The position numbers and the translations under genes were made by a program. A DNA stretch of 11,312 nucleotides from contig JBGPBY010000224.1 in NCBI GenBank assembly GCA_041481485.1, positions 1 through 11,312 on the forward strand, in the 5' to 3' direction. Numbering within the stretch: the stretch's first letter is position 1; each line of letters begins with the position of its first letter. The notes under the pieces are model-generated. The model made no database searches. It worked only from the letters and a program-made list of their open reading frames with translations, and was not told the DNA's origin. The DNA comes from JBGPBY01 sp041481485. Its GTDB lineage: Bacteria; Acidobacteriota; Terriglobia; 20CM-2-55-15. Of the stretch, positions 1 through 6,533 are shown in pieces.

Positions 1-1
1 C

Positions 2-89
2 AAATGACAATTGAACATTGAACAGTGAACATTGAACATTTCTGCCGGAAAATGTTCAATGTTCACTGTTCAATGTTCAATTGTCATTT
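2..89. repeat. Inverted repeat of 7-bp units (40-bp arms, 8-nt loop)
   Basis: Positions 2-41 and 50-89 are exact reverse complements, with an 8-nt loop at 42-49. The left arm contains four tandem heptamers of the form TGAACAT (12-39, the second ending in G). The right arm contains the matching four ATGTTCA units (52-79, the third starting with C). Because the one variant heptamer is mirrored in the other arm, the arms arose by inversion and copying or are kept matched. Transcription would give a very stable hairpin. The element lies about 120 bp upstream of the VWA gene. I see no T tract or coding sequence in it, so terminator, cruciform or selfish-repeat roles all remain open. Confidence 0.93.
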
Positions 90-212
90 TGGGGGCCCAC
101 AGGGAGCTCGCACTCCAAAACTTCATCATCGTACCCAACTCCATGAACACCGTTCCAAACTTGAAAGACATTTTCTGTTTTGGCACGTCTAGCTAGAGAC
201 TAAAATCAGGCG
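90..212. other. Upstream region of the VWA gene, no clear signal
   Basis: This 123-bp stretch between the heptamer hairpin and the VWA start codon holds no convincing ORF. It must contain the promoter if the gene is transcribed on its own, but I see no good pair of -35 and -10 boxes. The ribosome-binding region just before the ATG at 213 is weak (only AGG a few bases upstream). Confidence 0.4.
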
Positions 213-1265
213 ATGTTCAAAACCATGGTACTGACCGCGAGTCTCCTGACTGCAATCGTGGCTCAAAACCCCACTCACTCCATAACCGTCGATGTCTCGC
301 TCGTGACGCTGGACGTAATGGTATCGGACACCGCGGGACGAGCGGTTACCGACCTGACACAGCAGGAATTTCAAATCTTTGAAGATGGCCAACCGCAAGA
401 GATCCGAACTTTCGCGCCGGTGGAGTCCCCTTACAGCATCGTCCTGTTAATCGACAGGAGCGCGAGTATGGAAAGCCACTGGCCGCTGATGGATCCAGCA
501 ATCGCCCGCTTTGTGGCCAACCTTAAAGCACAGGATCGCGTTTCCATCGGAGCGTTTGACGAGCGCAGCAAGAAGGTGGAATTGTTGTTGGATTGGAGAA
601 CGGTTGAAAACGGGTCATCGATCCAGGTTGCGATCAATCCTGTTACGAAAGGAAATCAGTCCATTTCAGTAACTGGCGGCGGTCCGGGTGTCATTTCTTT
701 TCGCACACCAGCAAAAGATTTCTATGCGGCGATTGATTGGTCGATTCAACGCCTCGCCGAGGTCGGCGGACGTAAGGGAGTACTGGTCTTCACCGATGGG
801 AGACAACCGGGAGCACCAGTCAAAGGGACCACCGTGGATGGCGTGACGTACCCTTATCTCGTCGATGGACAGGACGATGGCGACTTCAGGAAACTGCTGC
901 GTGCAGTTCAGAGCAGCAAGGCACGCTTCGACTTCGTGGCTGTCAACACCGATTTGAATCCCGCAGGAGATCCTCTTCAGCTTTCCTCTCTATTCGACAC
1001 TCCTCTGACCTTCGGAATGTCCGTGCGATCAAGGCTCGAACAGTTGGCCAAAATTTCGGGAGGTCGGGTCTCTCTTCCGAAAAGGCCGGAAGAGACTGTG
1101 AAGCTGTACGAAGTCATCGCACATGAGTTGGGGACTTCCTACACGCTCGGCTATTCGCCTGCTTCGGCAACGCTCAAGGACGGCCGTTATCACCGTGTCG
1201 AGGTTCGCAGCAAGCGCCAGGGCTTGAAGGTGCAGCAGACGCGAGACGGGTATACGGGTCGCTAA
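213..1265 (+). CDS. Secreted VWFA-related domain protein (acidobacterial type)
   Basis: A 350-residue exported von Willebrand factor A protein. Residues 1-17 form a signal peptide (K3, hydrophobic core 5-16, probable cleavage after IVA at 15-17). Residues 22-68 are the N-terminal beta segment typical of this family, ending in a QEFQIFEDGQ-like stretch. The VWA domain runs from about 75 to 285 with a complete metal-ion-dependent adhesion site: DRSAS at 81-85, T165 in RTPAKDFYAA, and D195 in LVFTDG. The C-terminal part (about 300-348, ELGTSYTLGYSP and GLKVQQTRDGY) matches the end of TIGR03436, a family very expanded in Acidobacteriota. The role is probably metal-dependent protein binding outside the cytoplasm; the partner is unknown. 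The ATG at 213 is preferred because it includes the K residue before the hydrophobic core; the next ATG, at 225, would start inside that core. The gene converges on the next one with 11 bp between stops. Confidence 0.92.
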   Translation: MFKTMVLTASLLTAIVAQNPTHSITVDVSLVTLDVMVSDTAGRAVTDLTQQEFQIFEDGQPQEIRTFAPVESPYSIVLLIDRSASMESHWPLMDPAIARFVANLKAQDRVSIGAFDERSKKVELLLDWRTVENGSSIQVAINPVTKGNQSISVTGGGPGVISFRTPAKDFYAAIDWSIQRLAEVGGRKGVLVFTDGRQPGAPVKGTTVDGVTYPYLVDGQDDGDFRKLLRAVQSSKARFDFVAVNTDLNPAGDPLQLSSLFDTPLTFGMSVRSRLEQLAKISGGRVSLPKRPEETVKLYEVIAHELGTSYTLGYSPASATLKDGRYHRVEVRSKRQGLKVQQTRDGYTGR

Positions 1266-1276
1266 ATTGCTCCAAG

Positions 1277-3049
1277 TCAGAACCACGGTGGAATCGGGCG
1301 AATTTCCAGCTTCTCCCGGCTTCCTTGCTCGATATGAACGGGCACGCCCTTGTCCTCATAGAGGCGAATGAAGTTGGCATCGAGCCACGATCCGTCCTCC
1401 GTGAACTCCCAGGCGAACACTCTATAGTCCCCGGGCGCAAGCAGCCCGAATTGAAAACGCCCGGTATCGTCCGTCAACGTGCTCTGCTGAAGATCCTGAC
1501 GGCCGCGGCGCGATGCATCCGGCATCAGTACAACTCGCAAGGCACTGACGGCTTTCCGCGCAGCATCGAGGACGAGACCTTCGATTTGGCCCGCGGGTGA
1601 CGCCAATTCGATATCGAGTTCGCCCTGGAAAGGACCTTCGACGTGAAGGCCTTCTGCGAGCAGGTCTACCTTACCCAGATGAATGGACTTCACGTATGCA
1701 TTTTCGAAAAGCTGGTGGACTTCCAACGCGTAGCTCCACGGAAGGATTCCCCGAAACTCCAAAACTCCATGGTTGAAGGTGCTGCGAATTGGCGGGACCA
1801 CTAAGGTCGGGCTCAAACGGACTTCTGAATATGAAAACGCTCCTCGCACAATAGTCGGGATGAAGGCCGGTGACGGCAATAACCCGGTCGTCGAAGGCGC
1901 CGCTGGCCGCAGCGTCACACTCACACTCGACTGGTCATTCGCGTTTCCAGTCGAAGCCGGAAGCAAGACCTGTCCTTTGAGTTCAAAACCGGAGGTGACG
2001 GGAATTCTTAGATCAGCCACGTCGGCGGCTGCTATATCCAGAGCAAGAGATCCCATCAATGGAGGATTTCCGTCTTTGGAATGAGCGACAATCGTATAAG
2101 ACCCGGGCAGGAGATTTCGCACGTCAAAAATTCCGTTAGCGGATTCAACAGCAAGAAATGGTGGAGCGCCGCGGAATGCGCCAGACCGAAAAAACAGGAG
2201 CTGGGAAGGGACTGTCAGCCCTGTCTCCATATTCACGACGAGGCCCCGCACTCGACGGATGTGAACCTTCGAAACCATGACATCGATGGAATCGACTCGG
2301 CCGCCTGCCCGAAGATCGACAACCTTGGCTGCCCGTTCGTCGGCAGTGCCGGGAAAGTAGATGAAAGGATAGCCTTCGGATTCCTCGCAAGGACGTAGTC
2401 CCATTTGCCGATTCAGATCGGGCATCTCTGGACGTACTGGGTCCCTCTGGAATACCGCATTGCACCACATGGTACTTATCGCAACCCGGACATAGTAAGG
2501 ACCGGGTGGCAGGCCTGCGACTTGGTACTCTCCGCGCCTGTTAGTTCTGACAGCAGACTTCGCTGCATACAGCACGCGCCCGCCCTCGCGATATTCGGGC
2601 CTCATAATCAACACCGACGCATTCGGCAAGGGTTTCCCGGCTGCGTCGACAACCCTACCGGATATTTGCCCCGTTGGAAGCATGGCGACTCGATTGTCCC
2701 GGAGCTGTTGCCCGGATGCGACGGGAATCTGGGATCCGGCGCCGTTCAGCCCCCGCTGCTCGTAAATCGTCCGCACGTGCTTTTCACCGTCCATGGCCAC
2801 AAGCCAGTAACCCGAAGACGGCGGCACTTTGTCGAACGCGAAACGTCCGCCGGCACTTGTTTTCGTGGTGAAGGAGACAACGCGATCTTCGACGATTCCC
2901 GTCAGAAGGACACTCGCGCCAACTATCCCCTCGGAAGTCACACGATCCACGACGATCCCCTGAACAGACGCCGGAGACGTCGCAGGACCCTGGGACATCG
3001 TGACTATTGGCAGCAGGAGCAAGACTGCTGCGCACCATGGCATATTCAT
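1277..3049 (-). CDS. Secreted carboxypeptidase-regulatory-like repeat protein
   Basis: A 590-residue exported protein with no enzymatic motif. Residues 1-20 form a signal peptide (hydrophobic AAVLLLLPIV; no lipobox cysteine at the cleavage region). The rest reads as a string of transthyretin-like/CarboxypepD_reg beta sandwiches. Clear ones are at about 28-115 (VQGIVVDRVTSEGIVGASV), 128-190 (ISGRVVDAAGKPLPNASV, then TNRRGEYQVAGLPPGPYYVRV) and 487-580 (IEGLVLDAARKAVSALRVV, then DDTGRFQFGLLAPGDYRVFAW). Weaker ones are near 262-350 and 354-460. The end (EDGSWLDANFIRLYEDKG) resembles the C-terminus of large repeat proteins common in Acidobacteriota. There is no TonB-receptor barrel. The ATG at 3049 has GGAAGG 6 nt upstream; an ATG two codons later is possible. 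Likely a cell-surface or periplasmic binding or structural protein; ligand unknown. Confidence 0.88.
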   Translation of the reverse strand: MNMPWCAAVLLLLPIVTMSQGPATSPASVQGIVVDRVTSEGIVGASVLLTGIVEDRVVSFTTKTSAGGRFAFDKVPPSSGYWLVAMDGEKHVRTIYEQRGLNGAGSQIPVASGQQLRDNRVAMLPTGQISGRVVDAAGKPLPNASVLIMRPEYREGGRVLYAAKSAVRTNRRGEYQVAGLPPGPYYVRVAISTMWCNAVFQRDPVRPEMPDLNRQMGLRPCEESEGYPFIYFPGTADERAAKVVDLRAGGRVDSIDVMVSKVHIRRVRGLVVNMETGLTVPSQLLFFRSGAFRGAPPFLAVESANGIFDVRNLLPGSYTIVAHSKDGNPPLMGSLALDIAAADVADLRIPVTSGFELKGQVLLPASTGNANDQSSVSVTLRPAAPSTTGLLPSPAFIPTIVRGAFSYSEVRLSPTLVVPPIRSTFNHGVLEFRGILPWSYALEVHQLFENAYVKSIHLGKVDLLAEGLHVEGPFQGELDIELASPAGQIEGLVLDAARKAVSALRVVLMPDASRRGRQDLQQSTLTDDTGRFQFGLLAPGDYRVFAWEFTEDGSWLDANFIRLYEDKGVPVHIEQGSREKLEIRPIPPWF

Positions 3050-3139
3050 GCGTAACCTTCCCGTATTCTAGCGCCTATATTTCGGGGATTTTATTTTCGT
3101 TGGAGCACCCTGTGAACAAAGCTTGCCCGGGATTGCAAC

Positions 3140-3161
3140 TGTAGGCGCGGTCTATGACCGC
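3140..3161 (+). repeat. TGTAGG-type palindromic repeat, single copy
   Basis: A 22-bp copy of the element found again at 6327, 6451, 9839 and 9940. It has the TGTAGGC lead followed by the stem GCGGTC-TAT-GACCGC (3147-3161). It is identical to the 6327 copy over its whole length and diverges immediately after. It stands alone with no partner copy nearby and lies 18 bp from the start of the second repeat family. Confidence 0.85.
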
Positions 3162-3179
3162 ATGCCCAGTCGCATTCCC

Positions 3180-3368
3180 AGCCGCGTTAGCGGCGGCAGG
3201 TCACTTAGCCACCGGCGTTAGCCGGTGGAACATCAATCCACAAAGAAGAACAGAGTGCCGTAAGGCCCGACAGATCCAGCAATTTTCTTGATCTGTCGCC
3301 GCTACGCGGCTCATTTGATTTTTGGCTGTCGCCGGTGGCTAAGGAGCCTGCCGCCGCTAACGCGGCTG
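3180..3368. repeat. Inverted pair of two-hairpin repeat modules
   Basis: The left module begins with the hairpin CCGC-GTTA-GCGG (3182-3193), followed by CCACCGGC-GTTA-GCCGGTGG (3209-3228). The right module at 3331-3368 is the reverse complement of 3180-3218, with differences only in a 4-nt linker. Between them lie an imperfect GCCG/CGGC-rich stretch and a separate 9-bp dyad. The same module in a longer form occurs at 8695-8889. This layout of paired inverted palindromes is typical of REP/BIME-type repeats; no associated transposase gene lies in the window. Confidence 0.85.
3268..3298. repeat. 9-bp inverted repeat inside the module pair
   Basis: CGACAGATC at 3268-3276 is an exact reverse complement of GATCTGTCG at 3290-3298, with a 13-nt AT-rich loop. 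It lies about midway between the two inverted repeat modules. It may be a third hairpin of the same element. There is no T tract that would make it a terminator. Confidence 0.6.
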
Positions 3369-3415
3369 AAAACGCCGGATGAGTCGGCAAAAAATACGTC
3401 ACCGTCTTTGTGAAT

Positions 3416-3847
3416 TCACCGCTGTCGTGATTTGCCTTTCATTAAACGATTCAACGGTCCAACCAGCAGAGCTGCAGCCGATTCCAGTTCCTGACGGTGG
3501 ATTAAGGATAGCTTCTGAAGTACGGCTTCCCCTTTCCGGGTTGTTTCAATCAGAACCTGTCTGCGGTCGCGCTGGGAGCGGCGCCTGCGAATGTGGCCGG
3601 ATTCGCACAATCGATCGATCAATTCCACCGCACTGTGCGGCCGAATGTGCAGCCGGGACGCCAGCCTGCCGATAGTGGGGTCCACATCATCGGGCAATCC
3701 TTTTAAAGCGAGTAACAATTGATGTTGCTTTGGGTTTAATCCTGCCGCGAGTGCTGCAGCCTCGCTGAAATTCAAGAACCGTCGAATCTGATAGCGAAAT
3801 TCGGCGAGTGAACGATAGTCCTCCGCAGTCAACTCCCTTGTTTCCAC
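3416..3847 (-). CDS. MarR-family transcriptional regulator
   Basis: A winged-helix regulator of about 143 residues, a usual MarR length. After an N-terminal helix (AEDYRSLAEFRYQIRRFLNF) comes the helical core and the DNA-binding part: TIGRLASRLHIRPHSAVELI with the recognition helix, then the wing RRRSQRDRRQVLIETT carrying the D-x-R element. A C-terminal dimerisation helix follows (GEAVLQKLSLIHRQELESAA). The reading frame stays open to a TTG at 3952, which would give 178 residues. I prefer the GTG at 3847 because the extra 35 residues are not MarR-like and the TTG lies inside a palindrome that looks like an operator. Neither start has a good Shine-Dalgarno, so the start is uncertain. The gene is divergent from the 3994-4802 pair, which it probably represses along with itself. 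Confidence 0.85.
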   Translation of the reverse strand: METRELTAEDYRSLAEFRYQIRRFLNFSEAAALAAGLNPKQHQLLLALKGLPDDVDPTIGRLASRLHIRPHSAVELIDRLCESGHIRRRRSQRDRRQVLIETTRKGEAVLQKLSLIHRQELESAAALLVGPLNRLMKGKSRQR

Positions 3848-3930
3848 GGGGGTGAGTCTACATCGTTTGGGGGAAATGCCGATGCCGGTCCCTGCCCATT
3901 CAGGAAGCTCCGCGAGAAGAATAGGCGCGC

Positions 3931-3953
3931 ATTCTATCGTAATGCGATACAAT
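3931..3953. promoter_or_regulatory. Candidate MarR operator (23-bp dyad)
   Basis: ATT-N-TATCG-N5-CGATA-N-AAT is centred on 3942; 9 of 11 base pairs match. MarR dimers usually bind palindromes of about this size in the gap to a divergent gene. TACAAT (3948-3953, plus strand) and TAGAAT (3931-3936, minus strand) resemble -10 hexamers and fall within the dyad, so a bound repressor could block both directions. Convincing -35 boxes are not visible. Confidence 0.5.
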
Positions 3954-3993
3954 TAAAATCAGGCTTGTTTCTGTAATAGAGGAGCGCTCGCCA

Positions 3994-4233
3994 ATGAGTT
4001 CGCAATTGGATGCTCCGGAATATGTGGCCAGCTTCCCGGCCGGCTCCCATGTTCGAATTGTTCGCGAAGGCAGAGCCCATCTCCAGGAAGTCGGGACGAT
4101 AATCCGTATTCTCGACAATCCGACTCACAACTCGAAACATCAGTGGTACGACATCCGGCTCGACGGAGCCAGAGTCATCCGCATTCGTGAACCATTTCTC
4201 ACACTTGAGCCTGAAAGGGTGGTTGCATCATGA
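3994..4233 (+). CDS. Small conserved-looking protein, SH3/KOW-like
   Basis: A 79-residue soluble protein of unknown function without signal peptide or membrane segment. Its body (about 16-75) alternates short hydrophobic strands and turns: AGSHVRIVREGR, VGTIIRILDN, HQWYDIRLDGARVIRIREPFLTL. This pattern suggests a small SH3-like or KOW-like beta barrel, which is only a fold guess. The ATG at 3994 has GAGGAG about 8 nt upstream, a good ribosome-binding site. The stop overlaps the start of the next gene by 4 bp (ATGA at 4230-4233), so the two are translationally coupled and probably act together. The gene is divergent from the MarR regulator. Confidence 0.72.
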   Translation: MSSQLDAPEYVASFPAGSHVRIVREGRAHLQEVGTIIRILDNPTHNSKHQWYDIRLDGARVIRIREPFLTLEPERVVAS

Positions 4234-4802
4234 ACTCCGCAGTTGAGTGGCTTGAAACCAGAACGTACGTTCCACGTCAGTGGCGCAACATGTTTTTCGG
4301 CACGGTGGGCGCCGTGGCGGGATTTCTTGGAAGCCTCGTCATGATTACCGGAGATATCATCGCCGCACGAGTAATGGGAAAATCGCCGTTTATGATGCTG
4401 CGGGTTTACGCCACCCTCAGGGATGGCGCCGGAGCGCTGTCTCTATCGGACCGGTCGTTTTTCTTAAGCGCGTTCGTGATGCACCTTGCCCTGGGATCCG
4501 CATTCGGAGCAATTTTTGCGCTGATCGTGTCGGGCCGGGCACGCTTTCAGAGCATGGCGCACTATCTATCCGCCGGAATAATGTTCGGGCTGACGATCTG
4601 GATTGTTAACTTTTATCTGATCCTGAGCTGGATTCAACCGTTGATTAATGGCCGGGAATTCATCCTGAGCAACATCCCATGGTGGGTTGCGGCCATAACA
4701 CATGCGGTGTATGGACTCACGATCGCGGCAGTCTGTTATCCGTTCCGGAACGACGTCAGCCCATATGAATCGGGGCGCCGAACGGACATTCCGATATTTT
4801 GA
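4230..4802 (+). CDS. Four-helix inner-membrane protein, unknown function
   Basis: A 190-residue protein with four probable transmembrane helices at about 21-45 (MFFGTVGAVAGFLGSLVMIT), 77-100 (FFLSAFVMHLALGSAFGAIF), 112-136 and 150-170. Residues 46-76 between the first two form a long amphipathic loop with a GKSPFMMLRVYATLRDG stretch. The helices are rich in glycine. A histidine inside helix 2 (H85) and one inside helix 4 (H158) are notable and could be functional. I do not recognise the family with certainty; the pattern is loosely reminiscent of small YagU/DUF1440-like membrane proteins. It begins inside the stop of the small upstream gene (ATGA overlap) and ends 108 bp before the convergent transporter gene. 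Confidence 0.72.
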   Translation: MNSAVEWLETRTYVPRQWRNMFFGTVGAVAGFLGSLVMITGDIIAARVMGKSPFMMLRVYATLRDGAGALSLSDRSFFLSAFVMHLALGSAFGAIFALIVSGRARFQSMAHYLSAGIMFGLTIWIVNFYLILSWIQPLINGREFILSNIPWWVAAITHAVYGLTIAAVCYPFRNDVSPYESGRRTDIPIF

Positions 4803-4910
4803 TTTGAACGGATTCCCTTTTGCCGGTGTCCCACAAACATAAGGCGGCCGCGGATCTGCCATGGGCGCATCCACCTCCTATGCTTCTGGGGCATCGTTCG
4901 CGGCTGCACT

Positions 4911-6242
4911 TTACCGCAATCCGGACTTCAATGCGTTCCTGAAGAAAAAGAGGACCAGAGCTGCAACCAGCGCCGGCACCGCTGCGGCGTAGAACAGTTG
5001 ATGTACCGGCCATTCCCTTCGCATGTATTCGCCAAGCGTCGGACCGATGATGGAGCCGATCCGTCCGACACCCAGCCCCGCGCCGATTCCGGTTGAACGA
5101 AGATCCGTTGGATAAAAGGTCGCCGACAGCGCATTGACGCCGGCTTGTCCTCCGACGATTCCAATTCCGGCAACGAACACCACGGTGATCAACAACATCA
5201 GTGACAGCCCCGGCTGACCAATCAGAGCAATGTTGATGCAGGCCAGCGTGAAACATGATGCCAGCACGGGAATGAATCCCATGCGATGGATAAACCAGCC
5301 CAGCGAAAGAGCCCCGATCGTTCCGCCGATCTGAAGGGTCGATCCCACGAGAATGGAAGTTGATGCGTTGTAACCGGCCTCCTGCGCCACTGTTGGCAGC
5401 CATGCCGCCAGAAAATAAAGGTTCAGCAGATTTAAGAAATTGATCACCCAGATCAGCAATGTGCCGCCAGTACGGCCGTCATGAAACAGGCGTACGAATG
5501 GGACACCTTTCCGCCGTTTATCCGAAACGAAAAACTCGGACTTCGCGTCGATTCGACTTGAGGGAGCAACCTGCTTCAACCATCGCACAATTCGCTCGCG
5601 TGCCCGGGCGGGATTGGCTAGCTGCACGAGAAACTGAATAGATTCCGGGAGCAGCAGAATCATCGCCACCCCGATGACTAACGGTAGCGTCCCTCCGACA
5701 TAAAAAACGGATTTCCAGCCGTAGGCGGGAACCAGCCAGGATGCGACGATTCCGCCAATGGCCGCACCCGCCGTAAATCCATTCGCGACGATCAGCATGA
5801 TCGTCACTCGCGACCGCTTCGGACTGTATTCTCCGACCAGGGCGACAGCATTCGGCATGATCCCGCCGAGACCGATGCCTGCGAAAAACCGGATCCAAAG
5901 CAGCGCGTTGAGTGTCGTGACCTGAGTTGTGAGAATGGTCAAAATCGAAAAGTAAATTGTCGCTACGATCAGCACTGGCCGGCGTCCGATCTTGTCGGCC
6001 AGCATGCTCAAGAGGATGGATCCGAAAAGTACTCCGATCAGTGTGGAACTCACCACGCGGCCCGCGGAATTGGGGATGTGCCATTCCGAAAACAGAGACT
6101 TGGCAACATATCCGATGGCCTGAACATCAAAGCCATCGAGCATCAGGCTGAAGCCGCAGAGAATATAGATTACGATTTGAAAGCTGCCGATTCTGCTGTT
6201 GTCGATCAGTTCAGACACATTGATCTTTGGTGCGTCCTGCAA
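4911..6242 (-). CDS. MFS transporter, aromatic acid:H+ symporter type
   Basis: A 443-residue major facilitator protein with twelve predicted helices. Signature features of the AAHS family (TC 2.A.1.15, PcaK/BenK/MhpT relatives) are visible: LDGFD in helix 1 (35-39), the loop 2-3 motif LADKIGRRP (81-89), GGIMPN in helix 4 (126-131), PESIQFL after helix 6 (199-205), and YPTDLRSTGIGAG near 377-389. These transporters usually import benzoate, protocatechuate or related carboxylates with protons; the substrate here cannot be read. The start is TTG at 6242, supported by AGGAGG (complement at 6248-6253) with 5-nt spacing. The gene lies downstream of the beta-oxidation enzyme on the same strand, but palindromes fill the gap between them, so co-transcription is doubtful. 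Confidence 0.9.
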   Translation of the reverse strand: MQDAPKINVSELIDNSRIGSFQIVIYILCGFSLMLDGFDVQAIGYVAKSLFSEWHIPNSAGRVVSSTLIGVLFGSILLSMLADKIGRRPVLIVATIYFSILTILTTQVTTLNALLWIRFFAGIGLGGIMPNAVALVGEYSPKRSRVTIMLIVANGFTAGAAIGGIVASWLVPAYGWKSVFYVGGTLPLVIGVAMILLLPESIQFLVQLANPARARERIVRWLKQVAPSSRIDAKSEFFVSDKRRKGVPFVRLFHDGRTGGTLLIWVINFLNLLNLYFLAAWLPTVAQEAGYNASTSILVGSTLQIGGTIGALSLGWFIHRMGFIPVLASCFTLACINIALIGQPGLSLMLLITVVFVAGIGIVGGQAGVNALSATFYPTDLRSTGIGAGLGVGRIGSIIGPTLGEYMRREWPVHQLFYAAAVPALVAALVLFFFRNALKSGLR

Positions 6243-6315
6243 ATGTTCCTCCTGGTTATGAATGCGAAGATGGTTCTATCACGTTCGGTGAAAGACAACA
6301 ATCACACGTGGGAAT

Positions 6316-6485
6316 CTGCGGCCCACTGTAGGCGCGGTCTATGACCGCGCACGATTTTGAGGGTTGCAATAACACAGATTGTAAGCGGTCACAGACCGCA
6401 CCTACAGTCTGAATCGCCCGCCCGCGCACACTACTTCACCTTGAGATCGTGCGCGGTCATAGACCGCGCCTACAGTGGGCTGCAG
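6316..6485. repeat. TGTAGG element cluster with 40-bp inverted arms
   Basis: Three copies of the TGTAGG-type palindrome. Positions 6316-6355 and 6446-6485 are reverse complements over 40 bp with one mismatch, each containing a full copy (6327-6350 and 6451-6474). A third, diverged copy lies between (6385-6406), where the loop TAT/ATA is replaced by ACA but the stem GCGGTC/GACCGC is unchanged. Span 6327-6406 reads as a unit with opposed TGTAGG and CCTACA ends. The cluster occupies most of the gap between the beta-oxidation gene stop (6534) and the transporter start (6242). A transcript crossing it would fold strongly. Confidence 0.9.
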
Positions 6486-6533
6486 ATTTCAAACTGACCC
6501 ACTGGCGAGAACCAGTTCGCAGCAATACCCGCG

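Larger units (their letters stand above)
3050..3415. other. Gene-free repeat cluster
   Basis: The 366 bp between the repeat-protein start and the MarR stop contain no supported gene. They hold one copy of the TGTAGG palindrome (3140-3161), a pair of inverted two-hairpin modules (3180-3228 and 3331-3368), and a 9-bp dyad (3268-3276 with 3290-3298). Short ORFs here are made of repeat sequence. The first 60 bp must include the promoter of the 1277-3049 gene. Confidence 0.75.

Noticed and set aside
160..200. TTGAAA and TAGCTA as a promoter for the VWA gene
   Set aside because: The spacing is too long and the second hexamer is a poor match. I could not choose it over chance.
2405..3055. 216-codon open frame on the plus strand
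   Set aside because: Antisense to the secreted repeat protein, with a low-quality composition and no domain. The minus-strand frame has a signal peptide, a Shine-Dalgarno and clear domain repeats.
3374..3388. GCCG/CGGC hairpin downstream of the MarR stop as a terminator
   Set aside because: The stem is only 4 bp, and in the direction of transcription it is followed by a short mixed tract rather than a run of T.
3848..3952. 35-residue N-terminal extension of the MarR protein from a TTG
   Set aside because: The TTG lies inside the operator-like dyad, has no Shine-Dalgarno, and the extra residues are atypical for MarR. It is not excluded, only less likely.
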